NCBI GenBank assembly: GCA_947460975.1
Contig: CANHGO010000001.1
Location: forward strand, 62,001 to 126,000
DNA: 64,000 nucleotides
Direction: 5' to 3'
Source of the DNA: Cytophagaceae bacterium
GTDB taxonomy: Bacteria > Bacteroidota > Bacteroidia > Cytophagales > Spirosomataceae
The notes under the pieces are model-generated. The model made no database searches. It was not told the DNA's origin and was given only the letters and a program-made list of their open reading frames with translations. Shown here piece by piece: positions 46,230 through 56,406 of the stretch. Position 1 is the first letter of the stretch. Each line of letters starts with the position of its first letter. The position numbers were made by a program, and so were the translations under genes.

Positions 46230-46248
46230 ATGTATAATTTTGATACAT
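46230..46248 (+). promoter_or_regulatory. Dyad ATGTAT-7-ATACAT enclosing a -7 box
   Basis: Six-base arms surround AATTTTG, so that TAATTTTG at 46235-46242 fits the TAnnTTTG -7 box inside the dyad. It lies about 110 bases upstream of the oxidoreductase ATG at 46351. A repressor bound here would block the promoter; the assignment is tentative. Confidence 0.4.
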
Positions 46249-46350
46249 TAAATCAATTACTTTTATTTTTAAATTATTTTTACAATAGCTGATCATAAAA
46301 GATGTTAATTCTAATCATTCTTTTTAATTTCAAGCGATAAAAAATTTAAT

Positions 46351-47433
46351 ATGACTCAATCAAAAAATATTCGTGTATTGGTAGTAGGATGTGGTAACAT
46401 GGGCGCTTCACATGCAAAAGCCTATCATACCATTCCAGGATTTGAAATATGTGGACTCGTTTCCACCGGTGAGAGCAAGGAAAAATTAAATCAAGAATTA
46501 GGGGGTGGCCAAGCATTGTATTCTGATTATTATACAGCGCTTCAGGAAACAAAACCAGATGCTGTTTGTATATCTACCTACCCCGATACCCATGAGGCTT
46601 TTTCAATCGCAGCTTTGGAAGCCGGATGCCATGTATTTTTAGAAAAACCCATCGCAGATTCCTTAGCTGGAGCAGAAAATGTGGCAAAGGCTGTATTGAA
46701 ATCAGGTAAAAAATTAGTTGTTGGTTATATTTTACGCCATCATCCTTCTTGGATTAAGTTCATTGAAATCACGAAAAACCTGGGAAAACCATTGGTTATG
46801 CGAATGAATTTAAACCAACAAAGCCACGGATACATGTGGGATGTGCATCGTAATTTAATGAAGAGCTTAAGCCCTATTGTTGATTGTGGGGTTCATTATA
46901 TTGACGTTATGTGCCAAATGACCCGTTCTAAACCTGTGCGTGTTTCGGCCATTGGCGCTAGATTGACGGAGGATATTCCGGCCGGGAATTACAATTATGG
47001 CCAACTTCAAATTTATTTTGAAGATGGATCAGTGGGTTGGTACGAGGCGGGTTGGGGTCCCATGATTTCGCAAACTGCTTATTTTGTCAAAGATGTCTTT
47101 GGGCCCAAAGGTTCCGTTTCTGTCGTGGCGAAAGAAGCCGGTGGCGAAGGCAAATCTTCCTCCATCGAAGCTCATACAAAAACAGAATCTCTTCGCGTTC
47201 ATTGGGCCGACTTAGATGCCAATAATGATTTCAGCCGGGATGATGAATGGGTGAACCTAACCGACGAGCCAAATCACCAGGAATTATGTGATCGCGAGCA
47301 ACTGTATTTCTTAAAAGCCATTCAAGAAAATATGGATTTAAGGGATCATCTAGATGATGCCGTCAACAGCCTGCGCATTGCTTTTGCTTGCGATGAATCT
47401 ATAAAAAAGGGAGTTATGGTTCAGCTTTACTAA
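46351..47433 (+). CDS. Gfo/Idh/MocA family oxidoreductase
   Basis: A 360-residue NAD(P)-dependent dehydrogenase. VVGCGNMGASHAKAYH is the Rossmann start, FLEKPIADSL gives the EKP (Lys99), and SPIVDCGVHYIDVM carries the second active-site His. It is a distant relative of the two oxidoreductases at 3646 and 4858 and is not part of a sugar operon; its neighbours are an SDR and a peptidase. The stop codon lies inside a 15-base hairpin. The substrate is unknown. Confidence 0.88.
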   Translation: MTQSKNIRVLVVGCGNMGASHAKAYHTIPGFEICGLVSTGESKEKLNQELGGGQALYSDYYTALQETKPDAVCISTYPDTHEAFSIAALEAGCHVFLEKPIADSLAGAENVAKAVLKSGKKLVVGYILRHHPSWIKFIEITKNLGKPLVMRMNLNQQSHGYMWDVHRNLMKSLSPIVDCGVHYIDVMCQMTRSKPVRVSAIGARLTEDIPAGNYNYGQLQIYFEDGSVGWYEAGWGPMISQTAYFVKDVFGPKGSVSVVAKEAGGEGKSSSIEAHTKTESLRVHWADLDANNDFSRDDEWVNLTDEPNHQELCDREQLYFLKAIQENMDLRDHLDDAVNSLRIAFACDESIKKGVMVQLY

Positions 47434-47455
47434 CTTTTGGAAAGTTAGTAAAGCT
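47423..47455. terminator. 15-base perfect hairpin spanning a stop codon
   Basis: AGCTTTACTAACTTT and AAAGTTAGTAAAGCT pair perfectly around a three-base TGG loop. The oxidoreductase TAA stop is inside the left arm. There is no T-run on either side, so it is not a classic intrinsic terminator, but it lies exactly between convergent genes and could stop or protect both transcripts. Confidence 0.6.
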
Positions 47456-47462
47456 AGGGAAA

Positions 47463-49508
47463 TTATTTTAAATAGGTACTTAACCAGTTGCCAACTTCTT
47501 GATAATGAAACTTTGAATTTTCCGGATTTAAAATCCAGTGATTTTCGCTTGGAAAAACAATCAATTTGCTTGGAATTTTTAGGCGCTGATGAATGCTCCA
47601 GTTTTCCAAGGTATTATTGATCGGCACGCGGAAGTCATTCTCCCCTACGGTTAACAGCATTGGCGTTTTGAAATTAGCTGCATAGCGCATTGGATTCTGC
47701 TCTTTCCAAGTTTTTGTAGGTACCCAAGGCGCACCTCCATTCATCAATTCACGACCCCAAATCACATCTGATGTACCCCATTGTGCCTCTGAATTCACCA
47801 AACCCGCATGCGCAATTAAACATTTGAAATGTGAAGTAGTCGCCTGCATCCAGTTGGCGAAATGCCCCCCATACGAAGCACCCCCCGCCGCTTGACGTGT
47901 TCCGTCAATAAACGAAAAGCGTTTAATCGCATCCGCTGCAGCCTCCAAAATCTCATTTCCAGGTCCGCGGAAAGGATCCAACTGAATATCTTGTGTAAAT
48001 TTTTCGCCATATCCCGTGGAACCTGTGTAATCCGTCATAATCAACACATAACCGGGTGCACCTAAAATATGTGCATTCCAACGATACCCAAAATTATCCT
48101 TGATTGAAATCGCAGGACCTCCATGCATTAATACAAACAAGGGATATTTCTTATTTGGATCAAAGCCCGCTGGTTTCAGTACAAAGCTTCTCACTTTTTT
48201 ACCCCGACTCGTTGTAGTCCAAATTACTTCTGGCCTAGGAATGTCTAAAGCCAAAAGCACCTTGTCATTGCTTTTTGAGATAGGTATTTGTTGGCCTTCA
48301 GCGAAAGCAAATACTTCTGGTGGAGCACCTAAATGTTGGTATGTAAAGGCAAAATTTCCTCCCCTAGCCGCCGAAACAGCAGTGTAAGAACCCATTTGAC
48401 CACCTAGCACCGGATTTACTTCACCAGAAGCAATCGAAATTTTAATGATTCTGTCCACACCCTGATCTTCTATACTTGCCAAAATATCAGAACCTACCAT
48501 TTTAAAATCGTTCATAGGTCGGTCTAGCTTTGAGGCTAATTCCATTTTAGCTGACATAGAAGGCCATGAATATCTAAACATTCGATTGATGTAATACAGC
48601 TTATTTCCATTTTCAGATCCTGTCGTAATTAAATAACGACCATCGCTAGAAAAATCAACGGTGGCATAATCAATTCCATCGGAGGTTAATTGGGTTTCCT
48701 TACCACCTTGAATATTGACTTGAAATAAATTGGACGTTGACGATTGATATGCCGTCGTATTATAATCCGTGCTTGCAGAAAAAACAATGGATTTATTATC
48801 TGGTGCAAATGAAAACGAGCCTAAGTTAAACCCTTGAGATTTTACTAGGGAAACATCTTTAAATAAATTTATGGGTTGAGCGCTGCTAGTTGACAAATCT
48901 AAAGCGTAAATGTGCGCTTGTTTCTCGTCTAACCAAGAGTCCCAGTAACGAACTGGAAATGAGGTGTAAACACGTGCTTTTGCTTTGATTTTTTTCTTTT
49001 CATCTGCCATTTTTTTACTCAAAGAATCCGTAAACGCTGAAGGGTATACGCGAGAAGTGAAGGCTAAGCAACGGCCATCCGAGGATAATTTTGCGGCAGA
49101 AACACCCGTGGAAATAGATGTTATTCTTTGTGCCTCTCCCCCATTTAAAGGCAGTGAATACAATTGGGCCGCTTCATCTCCATCTCTTTTGGCTGTAAAA
49201 TAAATTTTATCGCCGGATGGTGACCAAAAATAATTATCCTCACCACTTTTGGAAGAGGTAATTCTTCTAGGACTTGTTTTCCCATCACTTGGGGCCAACC
49301 ACAAATCTGTGGTTTGTTCGTCTAGGTTATAGGAAGTTTCTACTTGGCTATAGACAATAAACTTACCATCAGGTGAAATTACTGGAGCACCTACTTTTTT
49401 AAGTTTCACCATTATTTCATGGGTCAAAGGCTTGGAGGCTTGGTTTTGTCCGAATGAACTTTGGAATAAAAAAAATAGGCCGCTAATAATTAGTAACAAT
49501 TTCTTCAT
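47463..49508 (-). CDS. S9 family prolyl-oligopeptidase-type peptidase, exported
   Basis: A 681-residue serine peptidase. Signal MKKLLLIISGLFFLFQSSFG is followed by an N-terminal beta-propeller (about 30-420, with WD40-like PD40 repeats such as VISPDGKFIVYSQ and YFWSPSGDKIYFTAKRDG). The alpha/beta-hydrolase domain has Ser545 in GGASYGGHF, an Asp in VGENDFRVP and a His in SENHWIL. It would release dipeptides or cut short oligopeptides in the periplasm. It is divergent from the M13 peptidase gene with 59 bases between starts, so both may share control. It resembles acylaminoacyl/dipeptidyl peptidases more than classical POP. Confidence 0.93.
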   Translation of the reverse strand: MKKLLLIISGLFFLFQSSFGQNQASKPLTHEIMVKLKKVGAPVISPDGKFIVYSQVETSYNLDEQTTDLWLAPSDGKTSPRRITSSKSGEDNYFWSPSGDKIYFTAKRDGDEAAQLYSLPLNGGEAQRITSISTGVSAAKLSSDGRCLAFTSRVYPSAFTDSLSKKMADEKKKIKAKARVYTSFPVRYWDSWLDEKQAHIYALDLSTSSAQPINLFKDVSLVKSQGFNLGSFSFAPDNKSIVFSASTDYNTTAYQSSTSNLFQVNIQGGKETQLTSDGIDYATVDFSSDGRYLITTGSENGNKLYYINRMFRYSWPSMSAKMELASKLDRPMNDFKMVGSDILASIEDQGVDRIIKISIASGEVNPVLGGQMGSYTAVSAARGGNFAFTYQHLGAPPEVFAFAEGQQIPISKSNDKVLLALDIPRPEVIWTTTSRGKKVRSFVLKPAGFDPNKKYPLFVLMHGGPAISIKDNFGYRWNAHILGAPGYVLIMTDYTGSTGYGEKFTQDIQLDPFRGPGNEILEAAADAIKRFSFIDGTRQAAGGASYGGHFANWMQATTSHFKCLIAHAGLVNSEAQWGTSDVIWGRELMNGGAPWVPTKTWKEQNPMRYAANFKTPMLLTVGENDFRVPINNTLENWSIHQRLKIPSKLIVFPSENHWILNPENSKFHYQEVGNWLSTYLK

Positions 49509-49567
49509 GTTGGTAGTTTTAAAGTTTTAAACCTGTTAATTTAATCATTCATTAACTCTACTAAAAT

Positions 49568-51598
49568 ATGAAGAAAAAGTTTTCGTTGTTTGCATTATCT
49601 GTAGGAATATTATTTTCGAACACCATTTCCGCACAAAATTTCAAGTTTATTGACCGAGGGAATATGAATTTCTCCGTTAAACCGGGGGATGATTTCGTTG
49701 AATATTCCAATGGAACCTGGGTAAAAAATCATCCAATTCCTGCTAAAGAAACCCGATGGGGCAGTTTCAATGAAATTAGAGATTTTAATATTAAAGCAGT
49801 TAAACTGCTATTAGAAGAAACGGTAGCCAAGCAAAAATCGCTAGCGAAAGGGTCTGTAGAAAGAAGGGTTGCCGATTTTTATGTAGCGGCAATGGACAGC
49901 CTTAGAATTGAATCTTTGGGATTTGATCCCATCAAATCAGATTTGAAAAAGGTACAGGATGTACAAAATAGAGAAGATTTAATTAAAGAAATAGCTCGAT
50001 TCAAAACGCAGGGCCTAGGTTCTCCATTCTTTGGGTCTTATGTTGGCCAAGATCGGAAAAACGTAAAAAAGATGGTACCTCAAATTGGACAAGGAGGGAC
50101 TTCGTTGCCCGATCGCGACTATTATTTAAAAACGGACCCTCGGACATTGAAGATCCAGGAAGCATTTAAAAAATACATAGCAACCTTATTTGAATTGATT
50201 GGCACGCCTACAAATCAGGCTAAATCAAATGCCGAGCAAATTTTCTTATTAGAGAAAAGGCTTGCTACGGCACAAATGGCGCGCGTTGAAATGCGTGATC
50301 CATACAAAACATATAACAAGTTCTTGTTGGCCGATTTTCAAAAGAAAACACCGACCATCAACTGGTCAGAGCAATTCAAATTATTAGGCATACCTCCTCA
50401 AGATTCCATCTTAGTAGGAGCACCTAATTTTTTAGTTGAGGTCAACAATACGTTGACGGATACGCCCATTGAAAATTTGAAAGCATATTTAACCTGGAAT
50501 ATTTTAAAGGGATCAGCATCCTATTTAAGTAGCCCGTTTGTTAAGGCAAGTTTTGACTATGCAAAATTCTTAAGCGGCCAAGAAACCCAAACTCCTCGTT
50601 GGCAGCGCATGTCCACCCTAACCGATGGAACAATTGGTGAACTTTTGGGCCAGTTGTATGTGGCCAAACACTTTAAACCTGAGGCAAAAGAGCGCATGAA
50701 GGAATTATTGGTTAATATGCGGACAGCCTTCGCCAATCGAATCAATAGACTAGATTGGATGTCGGAGCCCACTAAAAAGAAGGCATTAGATAAATTAAAT
50801 GCGTTTACGCCTAAAGTTGGCTACCCAGACCAATGGAAAACCTATGAAGGGCTAGACATCTCGGCGGATTCATTTTACCAAAACATGAAGAATGCGAGCA
50901 TTTGGGCTTATCAAGATAATATAAACCAAATAGGGAAACCGGTAGATCGGACTAGATGGGGCATGACACCGCCGACGGTAAACGCTTATTATAGCCCAAC
51001 GATGAATGAGATTGTCTTTCCAGCTGGTATTTTGCAATTCCCATTTTTCTCAGCAGATGCGGATGATGCGATTAATTATGGAGGAATTGCAGCGGTTATT
51101 GGACATGAAATGTCACATGGATTTGACGATTCAGGAAGCCAATACGATAACGATGGTACGTTGAGAAACTGGTGGACACCTGAAGATTTGGCTAAATTTA
51201 AAGCAAAAACGGTCCAATTGGGAGCTCAATTTGATCAATATACGGTGGTAGATACGATTCATGTGAATGGAAAGTTTACGATGGGTGAAAACATCGGTGA
51301 TTTGGGTGGATTGAATATCGCTTACGAAGCATTTAAGATGACTAAGCAGGGACAATCTAAAAAGAAAATTGATGGTTTGACTCCAGACCAACGATTCTTT
51401 TTGGCATGGGCGCAAGTATGGAGAGGATCATCTAGACCAGAGATGGCAGCTCAAATGATTAAAACAGATCCTCACTCGCCTGGCCAGTATCGGACGATTG
51501 GAACTCCAGTTAATATGGATGCTTGGTATGAAGCATTTAATGTGAAACCAGGTGATAAGTTATATAAGAAACCTGAGGACAGAATTAAAATTTGGTAA
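49568..51598 (+). CDS. M13 family metallopeptidase (neprilysin/PepO-like), exported
   Basis: A 676-residue zinc endopeptidase. The signal ends NTISAQ. The zinc site is HEMSH (His513, Glu514, His517) and GENIGD (Glu574). VNAYYSPTMNEIVFPAGIL corresponds to the substrate-binding NAxY block of M13 peptidases. The family-typical C-terminal CxxW is replaced by an end in RIKIW, as usual for bacterial members. It would cut short peptides in the periplasm. It is divergent from the S9 peptidase and is followed by a terminator and then, convergently, by a SusCD pair. Confidence 0.95.
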   Translation: MKKKFSLFALSVGILFSNTISAQNFKFIDRGNMNFSVKPGDDFVEYSNGTWVKNHPIPAKETRWGSFNEIRDFNIKAVKLLLEETVAKQKSLAKGSVERRVADFYVAAMDSLRIESLGFDPIKSDLKKVQDVQNREDLIKEIARFKTQGLGSPFFGSYVGQDRKNVKKMVPQIGQGGTSLPDRDYYLKTDPRTLKIQEAFKKYIATLFELIGTPTNQAKSNAEQIFLLEKRLATAQMARVEMRDPYKTYNKFLLADFQKKTPTINWSEQFKLLGIPPQDSILVGAPNFLVEVNNTLTDTPIENLKAYLTWNILKGSASYLSSPFVKASFDYAKFLSGQETQTPRWQRMSTLTDGTIGELLGQLYVAKHFKPEAKERMKELLVNMRTAFANRINRLDWMSEPTKKKALDKLNAFTPKVGYPDQWKTYEGLDISADSFYQNMKNASIWAYQDNINQIGKPVDRTRWGMTPPTVNAYYSPTMNEIVFPAGILQFPFFSADADDAINYGGIAAVIGHEMSHGFDDSGSQYDNDGTLRNWWTPEDLAKFKAKTVQLGAQFDQYTVVDTIHVNGKFTMGENIGDLGGLNIAYEAFKMTKQGQSKKKIDGLTPDQRFFLAWAQVWRGSSRPEMAAQMIKTDPHSPGQYRTIGTPVNMDAWYEAFNVKPGDKLYKKPEDRIKIW

Positions 51599-51661
51599 TC
51601 AAATCATTTAATGTTTAGGGTTTCAAAAAATAGACCTTAAATTTTACACAAGCAAATCCAT

Positions 51662-51694
51662 AAAAAAAGGTGACTCTTCGAGTCACCTTTTTTT
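51662..51694. terminator. Bidirectional Rho-independent terminator
   Basis: Arms GGTGACTC and GAGTCACC around a three-base loop have seven A on one side and seven T on the other. It ends the M13 peptidase unit on the plus strand and the first SusCD unit on the minus strand. Confidence 0.92.
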
Positions 51695-51726
51695 ATTTGA
51701 CATATCCATAAGGACATGTGCAAATC

Positions 51727-53169
51727 TTATTTTCCAATCGCAGGATTCGTTTGAATTTCTGTTAATGGAATTCCATAAATGTAACGTGGGTCAGATGGTT
51801 GAATCACCGCTCCAGCACCAAATGAATTTAATGGCTCACCGCGGCGAAGAACATCATTCGCACGGAAACCTTCCGCTAAGAATTCAATTCTACGTTCCAT
51901 TAAGATAGCTTTGATTAAGTCCGCCTTTGCAAGGGTACCAAAATCATAACTCGCATCTGAACGCTTATGTACCGCAGTCAACAAAGCTAAAGCACGCGTC
52001 GCGTTTCCAGCTTCCGCTTCCGCCTCAGCTAAGTTGAGCAATACCTCAGCATATCGAATGTTGGGTACATAGTCAATATAAGGATTCACGCCACTGAATT
52101 TAGTACTAGAAGGGAAATTAGCTACTGCAGTTCTAGGTACAGTTAATTTCGTCTTACGATCATCCGTGGCAGAAAACTGAGCCTGATTATAAACACCCGT
52201 AGCTCCTATATTTAAATAATATTCTACGTTTCCTGCATTGAAGTAGAAACCCAATTGGTTTTGAGTACCTGGAGGGTTTGTTGCATCCATAGGAAATGAG
52301 AAAATAGACTCAGTTGTCGTATAAGGTGCTTTGAACACGGCAGATACATCAGCCTGCAAAGCATGTGCCACACGAGCAGTAGCTCTAAAAGGTGCAGCCG
52401 CAGAAACAATTTTATTCGCTTCCGTGATTACACCTGCGTAATCTGCTTTGGCCAACAATACTCTTGTCTTTAAAGCAATCGCCGAATTCTTGTGTGCACG
52501 TGTTGTGTTTAACAGGGCAGATGCATAGGAATCAGGTAATTCAGCTTCAGCTTCATTCAAATCTTTTAAAATTTGATCATAAATCTGTGCGACAGAACTA
52601 CGCGCTAACGCGTTGTTTGCAGAAGATGTTTCTCCTTTTAAACGCAATGGCAATCCAGCAGAAGCTCCCTTATCTAAAATAAAAGGTTTTGCAAAATACT
52701 GTACCAAAGAGAAATACGTTAAAGCACGTAAAAACTTAGCTTCTCCTCTATAATTCGCAGCTAAAGCAGCTGGAACTGCGGTAGGATTTGCAGCCAAACC
52801 TTCTAAGAACAAATTAGCACGGTTGATCGTCGAGTAACCTACTACCCAAAAATTAGCCAAATACGAATCCGAAGGATCTTGGTTACCTTGGTACGTAGAA
52901 TATCCCGTTACCGAGTTCGTCGTACGGTTAACCCAATCCTCTCCACGGATGTCATTATAAATTAAATAACGACCTCCAAATAAACTTCCCGATTTAGCTG
53001 AACCATAAAGTCCATTAACTTGGGATAAAACACGAGCTGGTGTATTAAATACCGTCGCATCAGACAAATCCAATTCAGGAACTGCGTTCAAGAATTCCTT
53101 ATTACAGGAAGAAACCGTCATCGCTAAGGCGATAGACAAGATTCCAATTTTGTTTGTGAATAATTTCAT
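51727..53169 (-). CDS. SusD/RagB family outer-membrane lipoprotein
   Basis: A 480-residue nutrient-binding lipoprotein. Lipobox VSSC puts the lipidated residue at Cys22. The sequence then follows the SusD pattern: EFLNAVPELDLSDATVF near the start, INRANLFLEGL, FLRALTYFSLVQYFAKPF and ILMERRIEFLAEGFRANDVLRRG near the C terminus. It caps the SusC channel encoded just upstream (19-base gap). No carbohydrate-active gene adjoins it; the nearest neighbours are peptidases. The ligand cannot be read from the sequence. Confidence 0.95.
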   Translation of the reverse strand: MKLFTNKIGILSIALAMTVSSCNKEFLNAVPELDLSDATVFNTPARVLSQVNGLYGSAKSGSLFGGRYLIYNDIRGEDWVNRTTNSVTGYSTYQGNQDPSDSYLANFWVVGYSTINRANLFLEGLAANPTAVPAALAANYRGEAKFLRALTYFSLVQYFAKPFILDKGASAGLPLRLKGETSSANNALARSSVAQIYDQILKDLNEAEAELPDSYASALLNTTRAHKNSAIALKTRVLLAKADYAGVITEANKIVSAAAPFRATARVAHALQADVSAVFKAPYTTTESIFSFPMDATNPPGTQNQLGFYFNAGNVEYYLNIGATGVYNQAQFSATDDRKTKLTVPRTAVANFPSSTKFSGVNPYIDYVPNIRYAEVLLNLAEAEAEAGNATRALALLTAVHKRSDASYDFGTLAKADLIKAILMERRIEFLAEGFRANDVLRRGEPLNSFGAGAVIQPSDPRYIYGIPLTEIQTNPAIGK

Positions 53170-53188
53170 TTTCTTATCTCCTTTAAAA

Positions 53189-56100
53189 TTATAAACCTAT
53201 GTTAAGACCAATTGTAAATGACCTAGCTTGTGGAATTGAGTTACGCTCAATACCTGATGCTAAATTTGTATCTCCATTGGTTGAGATTTCAGGGTCAACC
53301 CCAGCATATTCCGTCCATAAAAAGGCATTGTTTGCCTGTGCATACACACGAAGGCTATTAATACCCAATTTAGTCAAGTTGGCAGGAATCTTATATCCCA
53401 AAGTAGCCGTTTGCAAACGAATGAAATCTCCTTTTTGAATATTGGCATCAATTAAGAAAGATGAACCATTCGAAACGTTATCACCATATACAGCACGAGG
53501 AATATCCGTAATTTGTCCTTCTTTAGTCCATGAATTTAATACATCCACTGAATTGTTCCATACACGTTGGTCACGTAAACCTGCTTGAGAACCATTGTAA
53601 ATCAAGTTACCTCCAGAGAAAGTAAAGTTCATTCCAAGGTCAAAACCTGCATAGCGGAAAGTATTATTAAATCCTCCGTAGTAGGTTGGCATTGTGTTTC
53701 CTAAGATTTGTTGTTCTGATGAAACAGATACTGTACGCGTTCCATCTAACAAAGTCCAAGCATCAGCTCCACCTAAGTGTTGGTATTGTACTTTAACACC
53801 ATCTTTTCTGACATAGATACGACGTCCGTTGGCTGGGTTAACACCAGCCGTCTTAACTCCGTAAATTTGTGCAGCTGAATAACCAACTTTCGTGATGGAC
53901 GTAGTCTCTAAACCAGATGTTGCCGTTAAAATAGGCGTATTCGCATCTACTAAAGAAGTAACCATATTTTCATTGGTTGCAAAGTTGACACTAGTAGTCC
54001 AAGTAAATCCACCGTTATTAATCGGAGTCGCCGTAATCGCTAACTCGTAACCTCGGTTATACATCGAACCTACGTTGGCCAAAATTGAGTTTCCAGGAAT
54101 ACCTTTTGAAGGTGCTTGTGGAACGTTCAAAATCAAATTATTGATATCCTTGTTGTAGTAGTTGGCCTCTAACGAAATACGATCATTTAAGAAACTAATA
54201 TCGATACCAAAATTGGTCTGCTCACTAGTCTCCCATTTCAAATCCTTATTTCCTGCTTGGTTAAACGCCAATGTTGGCGCCGCACCATACAAACCAGAAC
54301 CAAAAGTAGAATAAGAACCATAGGCATTTGGAACGTTACCGTTACCCACTTTACCCCATGATGCCTTCAAACGAAGGTTAGAAATTTTGTTACCTAGGTT
54401 GGTATTCTTGAAGAACTTCTCCTCAGAAACAGTCCAACCGGCTGATACTCCACCAAAATCACCCCAACGGTTATCCGCAGAAAGAGCAGAGTTTCCATCA
54501 CGACGGTAATTAGCACTTAAGAAATATTTACCTGCATAATTGTAACTGAAACTTCCCAAATAAGCCTCATAAGCCACTTGGTAAATTCCATTTCCAGCTG
54601 CTAAGTTAGTTCCAAAGTTTCCTTGAAAATCAGTGAAGAAAAAATCAGCTAATCCTTGACGTTGAGCTCCCCAGTTTAACACACGAGTTTTTTGAGAATC
54701 CGAACCTAAAACCGCTGAGATGTTGTGGTTTTCGCCCAACTTCACATTGTATTGTAAGGTGTTAATCAAGTTCCAGTTGTCAGAACGAGCGGTATTGTTG
54801 TAAGCATCACCACTGGCAGCCCAACCGTCTCCATTGTATGGATTGAAGAAACGAACATTTTCTGTGTTTCTACGATCCCATGAATAACTTGTCCTAAAAT
54901 TCAATCCTTCTGTAATTTTAATCTCAGCACCTAAATTTGCAATTAAACGCGTGTTTTCAGAAGTAATTTTATCTAAATCACGTACAACCGCTGGGTTAGG
55001 GAACTGTGCTGGAAGCAAGTTATTCATACGACCTACCGTATTGTTCTCTAGGTTATAATTGCCATCTGGTAAATAAGCTGGCAAGTTAGGAACTTGAGCC
55101 ACCGCAATACGACCTAATCCTGACGTATTAAATGCACCACCAGGATTTGAACCTGACATAGGTGCCATATTATACGTATTAGAATAATTGAAATTAGTTG
55201 TAAACTTCAACCAGTTTGTTGCTTGGTGGTCCATGTTGAAGCGACCAGAACGACGTTGGAAAGTATTGCTACGTAAAAAACCTTCTTGGTCTGAAAACCC
55301 AGCAGAGAAGTAATAAGAAGTCTTATCAGTTCCCCCTGTTATCGTCATGTTATGATTTTGAGAGAAGGCTGTTTGATAAACTACTTTAGACCAATCTGTA
55401 TCAATCAAAGATCCATCTGGATTATAATTTGGCAAGAAAGATTGGTTAGCTGAATTTCTTTGAGTCGCAGATACTGCATTTGGATTCAATTTCAATGCAT
55501 TTCCAATGGCCATATTTTTATGGTACATATATTGCTCAGCATTTAACACATCTGGCAAACGAACTGCGTCACTAACACCAGCCCAAGAATCTATCGACAC
55601 CTTCGCTTTTCCTGATTTTCCACGCTTCGTAGTAATCAATAAAACTCCAGCACCTGCACGAGAACCATAAATAGCGGCAGAAGCAGCATCTTTCAATACG
55701 TCAATCGACTCAATGTCAGATGGGTTAATATCCGCTAATGGGTTATTGGTCGTCGAGTTAGCCGAAACGTTATCTGTAGAAATTGGGATACCGTCAATCA
55801 CCACTAAAGGGAATGAGCTAAGTGATAATGAACTTAAACCACGTACACGAATCACTGGAGGGTTATTCAATAAACCATTAGGCTGTGTGATGTTCACACC
55901 TGCTGCTTGGCCCGTTAAACCTTGTGAAAAACTTTGTACAGGACGCTCGGCGATCGCCGCTGCTTTAATGGTAGAAGCTGCACCGGTAAATTCAACACGC
56001 TTTTTGGTGCCATAACCTACTACAACTACTTCAGAAAGTTGGGTATTGTCAATGGACAATTTAACATCAACCACCGTACGATTACCTACTGTGACTGTTT

Positions 56101-56338
56101 GAGCATTGTAGCCTACAAAGCTAAATACCAATGAAGCTCCTTCACCCACGGAAATGGAATAAGAACCATCTGCACTTGATGTGGTCCCTTTGTTGGAACC
56201 CTTAGTGCTAATACTGACACCAGGCAATCCGCCACCATCTTCTGAAGAAGTGACCTTTCCTGTTACTGTTCTGTTTTGAGCAAATAACGAGCTAACACTA
56301 GCTGCTACTAAAACCCAAATTAGTAAGAGTTTTTTCAT
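53189..56338 (-). CDS. SusC/RagA family TonB-dependent transporter
   Basis: A 1049-residue outer-membrane importer. After the signal (ending SSLFAQ) there is a carboxypeptidase-regulatory-like domain (about 22-100), LSEVVVVGYGTKK as the TonB-box region, a plug with GVNITQPNG and IESIDVLKDAASAAIYG, and a large barrel ending in Leu. It works with the SusD protein encoded 19 bases downstream. A -7-like box and a 7-base-arm dyad lie 60-100 bases upstream of the start. Its first 100 residues resemble those of the second SusC in this window closely, the rest only moderately. Confidence 0.96.
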   Translation of the reverse strand: MKKLLLIWVLVAASVSSLFAQNRTVTGKVTSSEDGGGLPGVSISTKGSNKGTTSSADGSYSISVGEGASLVFSFVGYNAQTVTVGNRTVVDVKLSIDNTQLSEVVVVGYGTKKRVEFTGAASTIKAAAIAERPVQSFSQGLTGQAAGVNITQPNGLLNNPPVIRVRGLSSLSLSSFPLVVIDGIPISTDNVSANSTTNNPLADINPSDIESIDVLKDAASAAIYGSRAGAGVLLITTKRGKSGKAKVSIDSWAGVSDAVRLPDVLNAEQYMYHKNMAIGNALKLNPNAVSATQRNSANQSFLPNYNPDGSLIDTDWSKVVYQTAFSQNHNMTITGGTDKTSYYFSAGFSDQEGFLRSNTFQRRSGRFNMDHQATNWLKFTTNFNYSNTYNMAPMSGSNPGGAFNTSGLGRIAVAQVPNLPAYLPDGNYNLENNTVGRMNNLLPAQFPNPAVVRDLDKITSENTRLIANLGAEIKITEGLNFRTSYSWDRRNTENVRFFNPYNGDGWAASGDAYNNTARSDNWNLINTLQYNVKLGENHNISAVLGSDSQKTRVLNWGAQRQGLADFFFTDFQGNFGTNLAAGNGIYQVAYEAYLGSFSYNYAGKYFLSANYRRDGNSALSADNRWGDFGGVSAGWTVSEEKFFKNTNLGNKISNLRLKASWGKVGNGNVPNAYGSYSTFGSGLYGAAPTLAFNQAGNKDLKWETSEQTNFGIDISFLNDRISLEANYYNKDINNLILNVPQAPSKGIPGNSILANVGSMYNRGYELAITATPINNGGFTWTTSVNFATNENMVTSLVDANTPILTATSGLETTSITKVGYSAAQIYGVKTAGVNPANGRRIYVRKDGVKVQYQHLGGADAWTLLDGTRTVSVSSEQQILGNTMPTYYGGFNNTFRYAGFDLGMNFTFSGGNLIYNGSQAGLRDQRVWNNSVDVLNSWTKEGQITDIPRAVYGDNVSNGSSFLIDANIQKGDFIRLQTATLGYKIPANLTKLGINSLRVYAQANNAFLWTEYAGVDPEISTNGDTNLASGIERNSIPQARSFTIGLNIGL

Positions 56339-56406
56339 GTTTGTTTATTTAAATGAATGTTAAGAGCAAAATTAAAAAATTATATTTTGTTAATATGACT
56401 TTTTTG

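Noticed and set aside
55713-56015. Plus-strand ORF inside the first SusC gene
   Set aside because: It is antisense to a strongly conserved plug domain and has no family signature.
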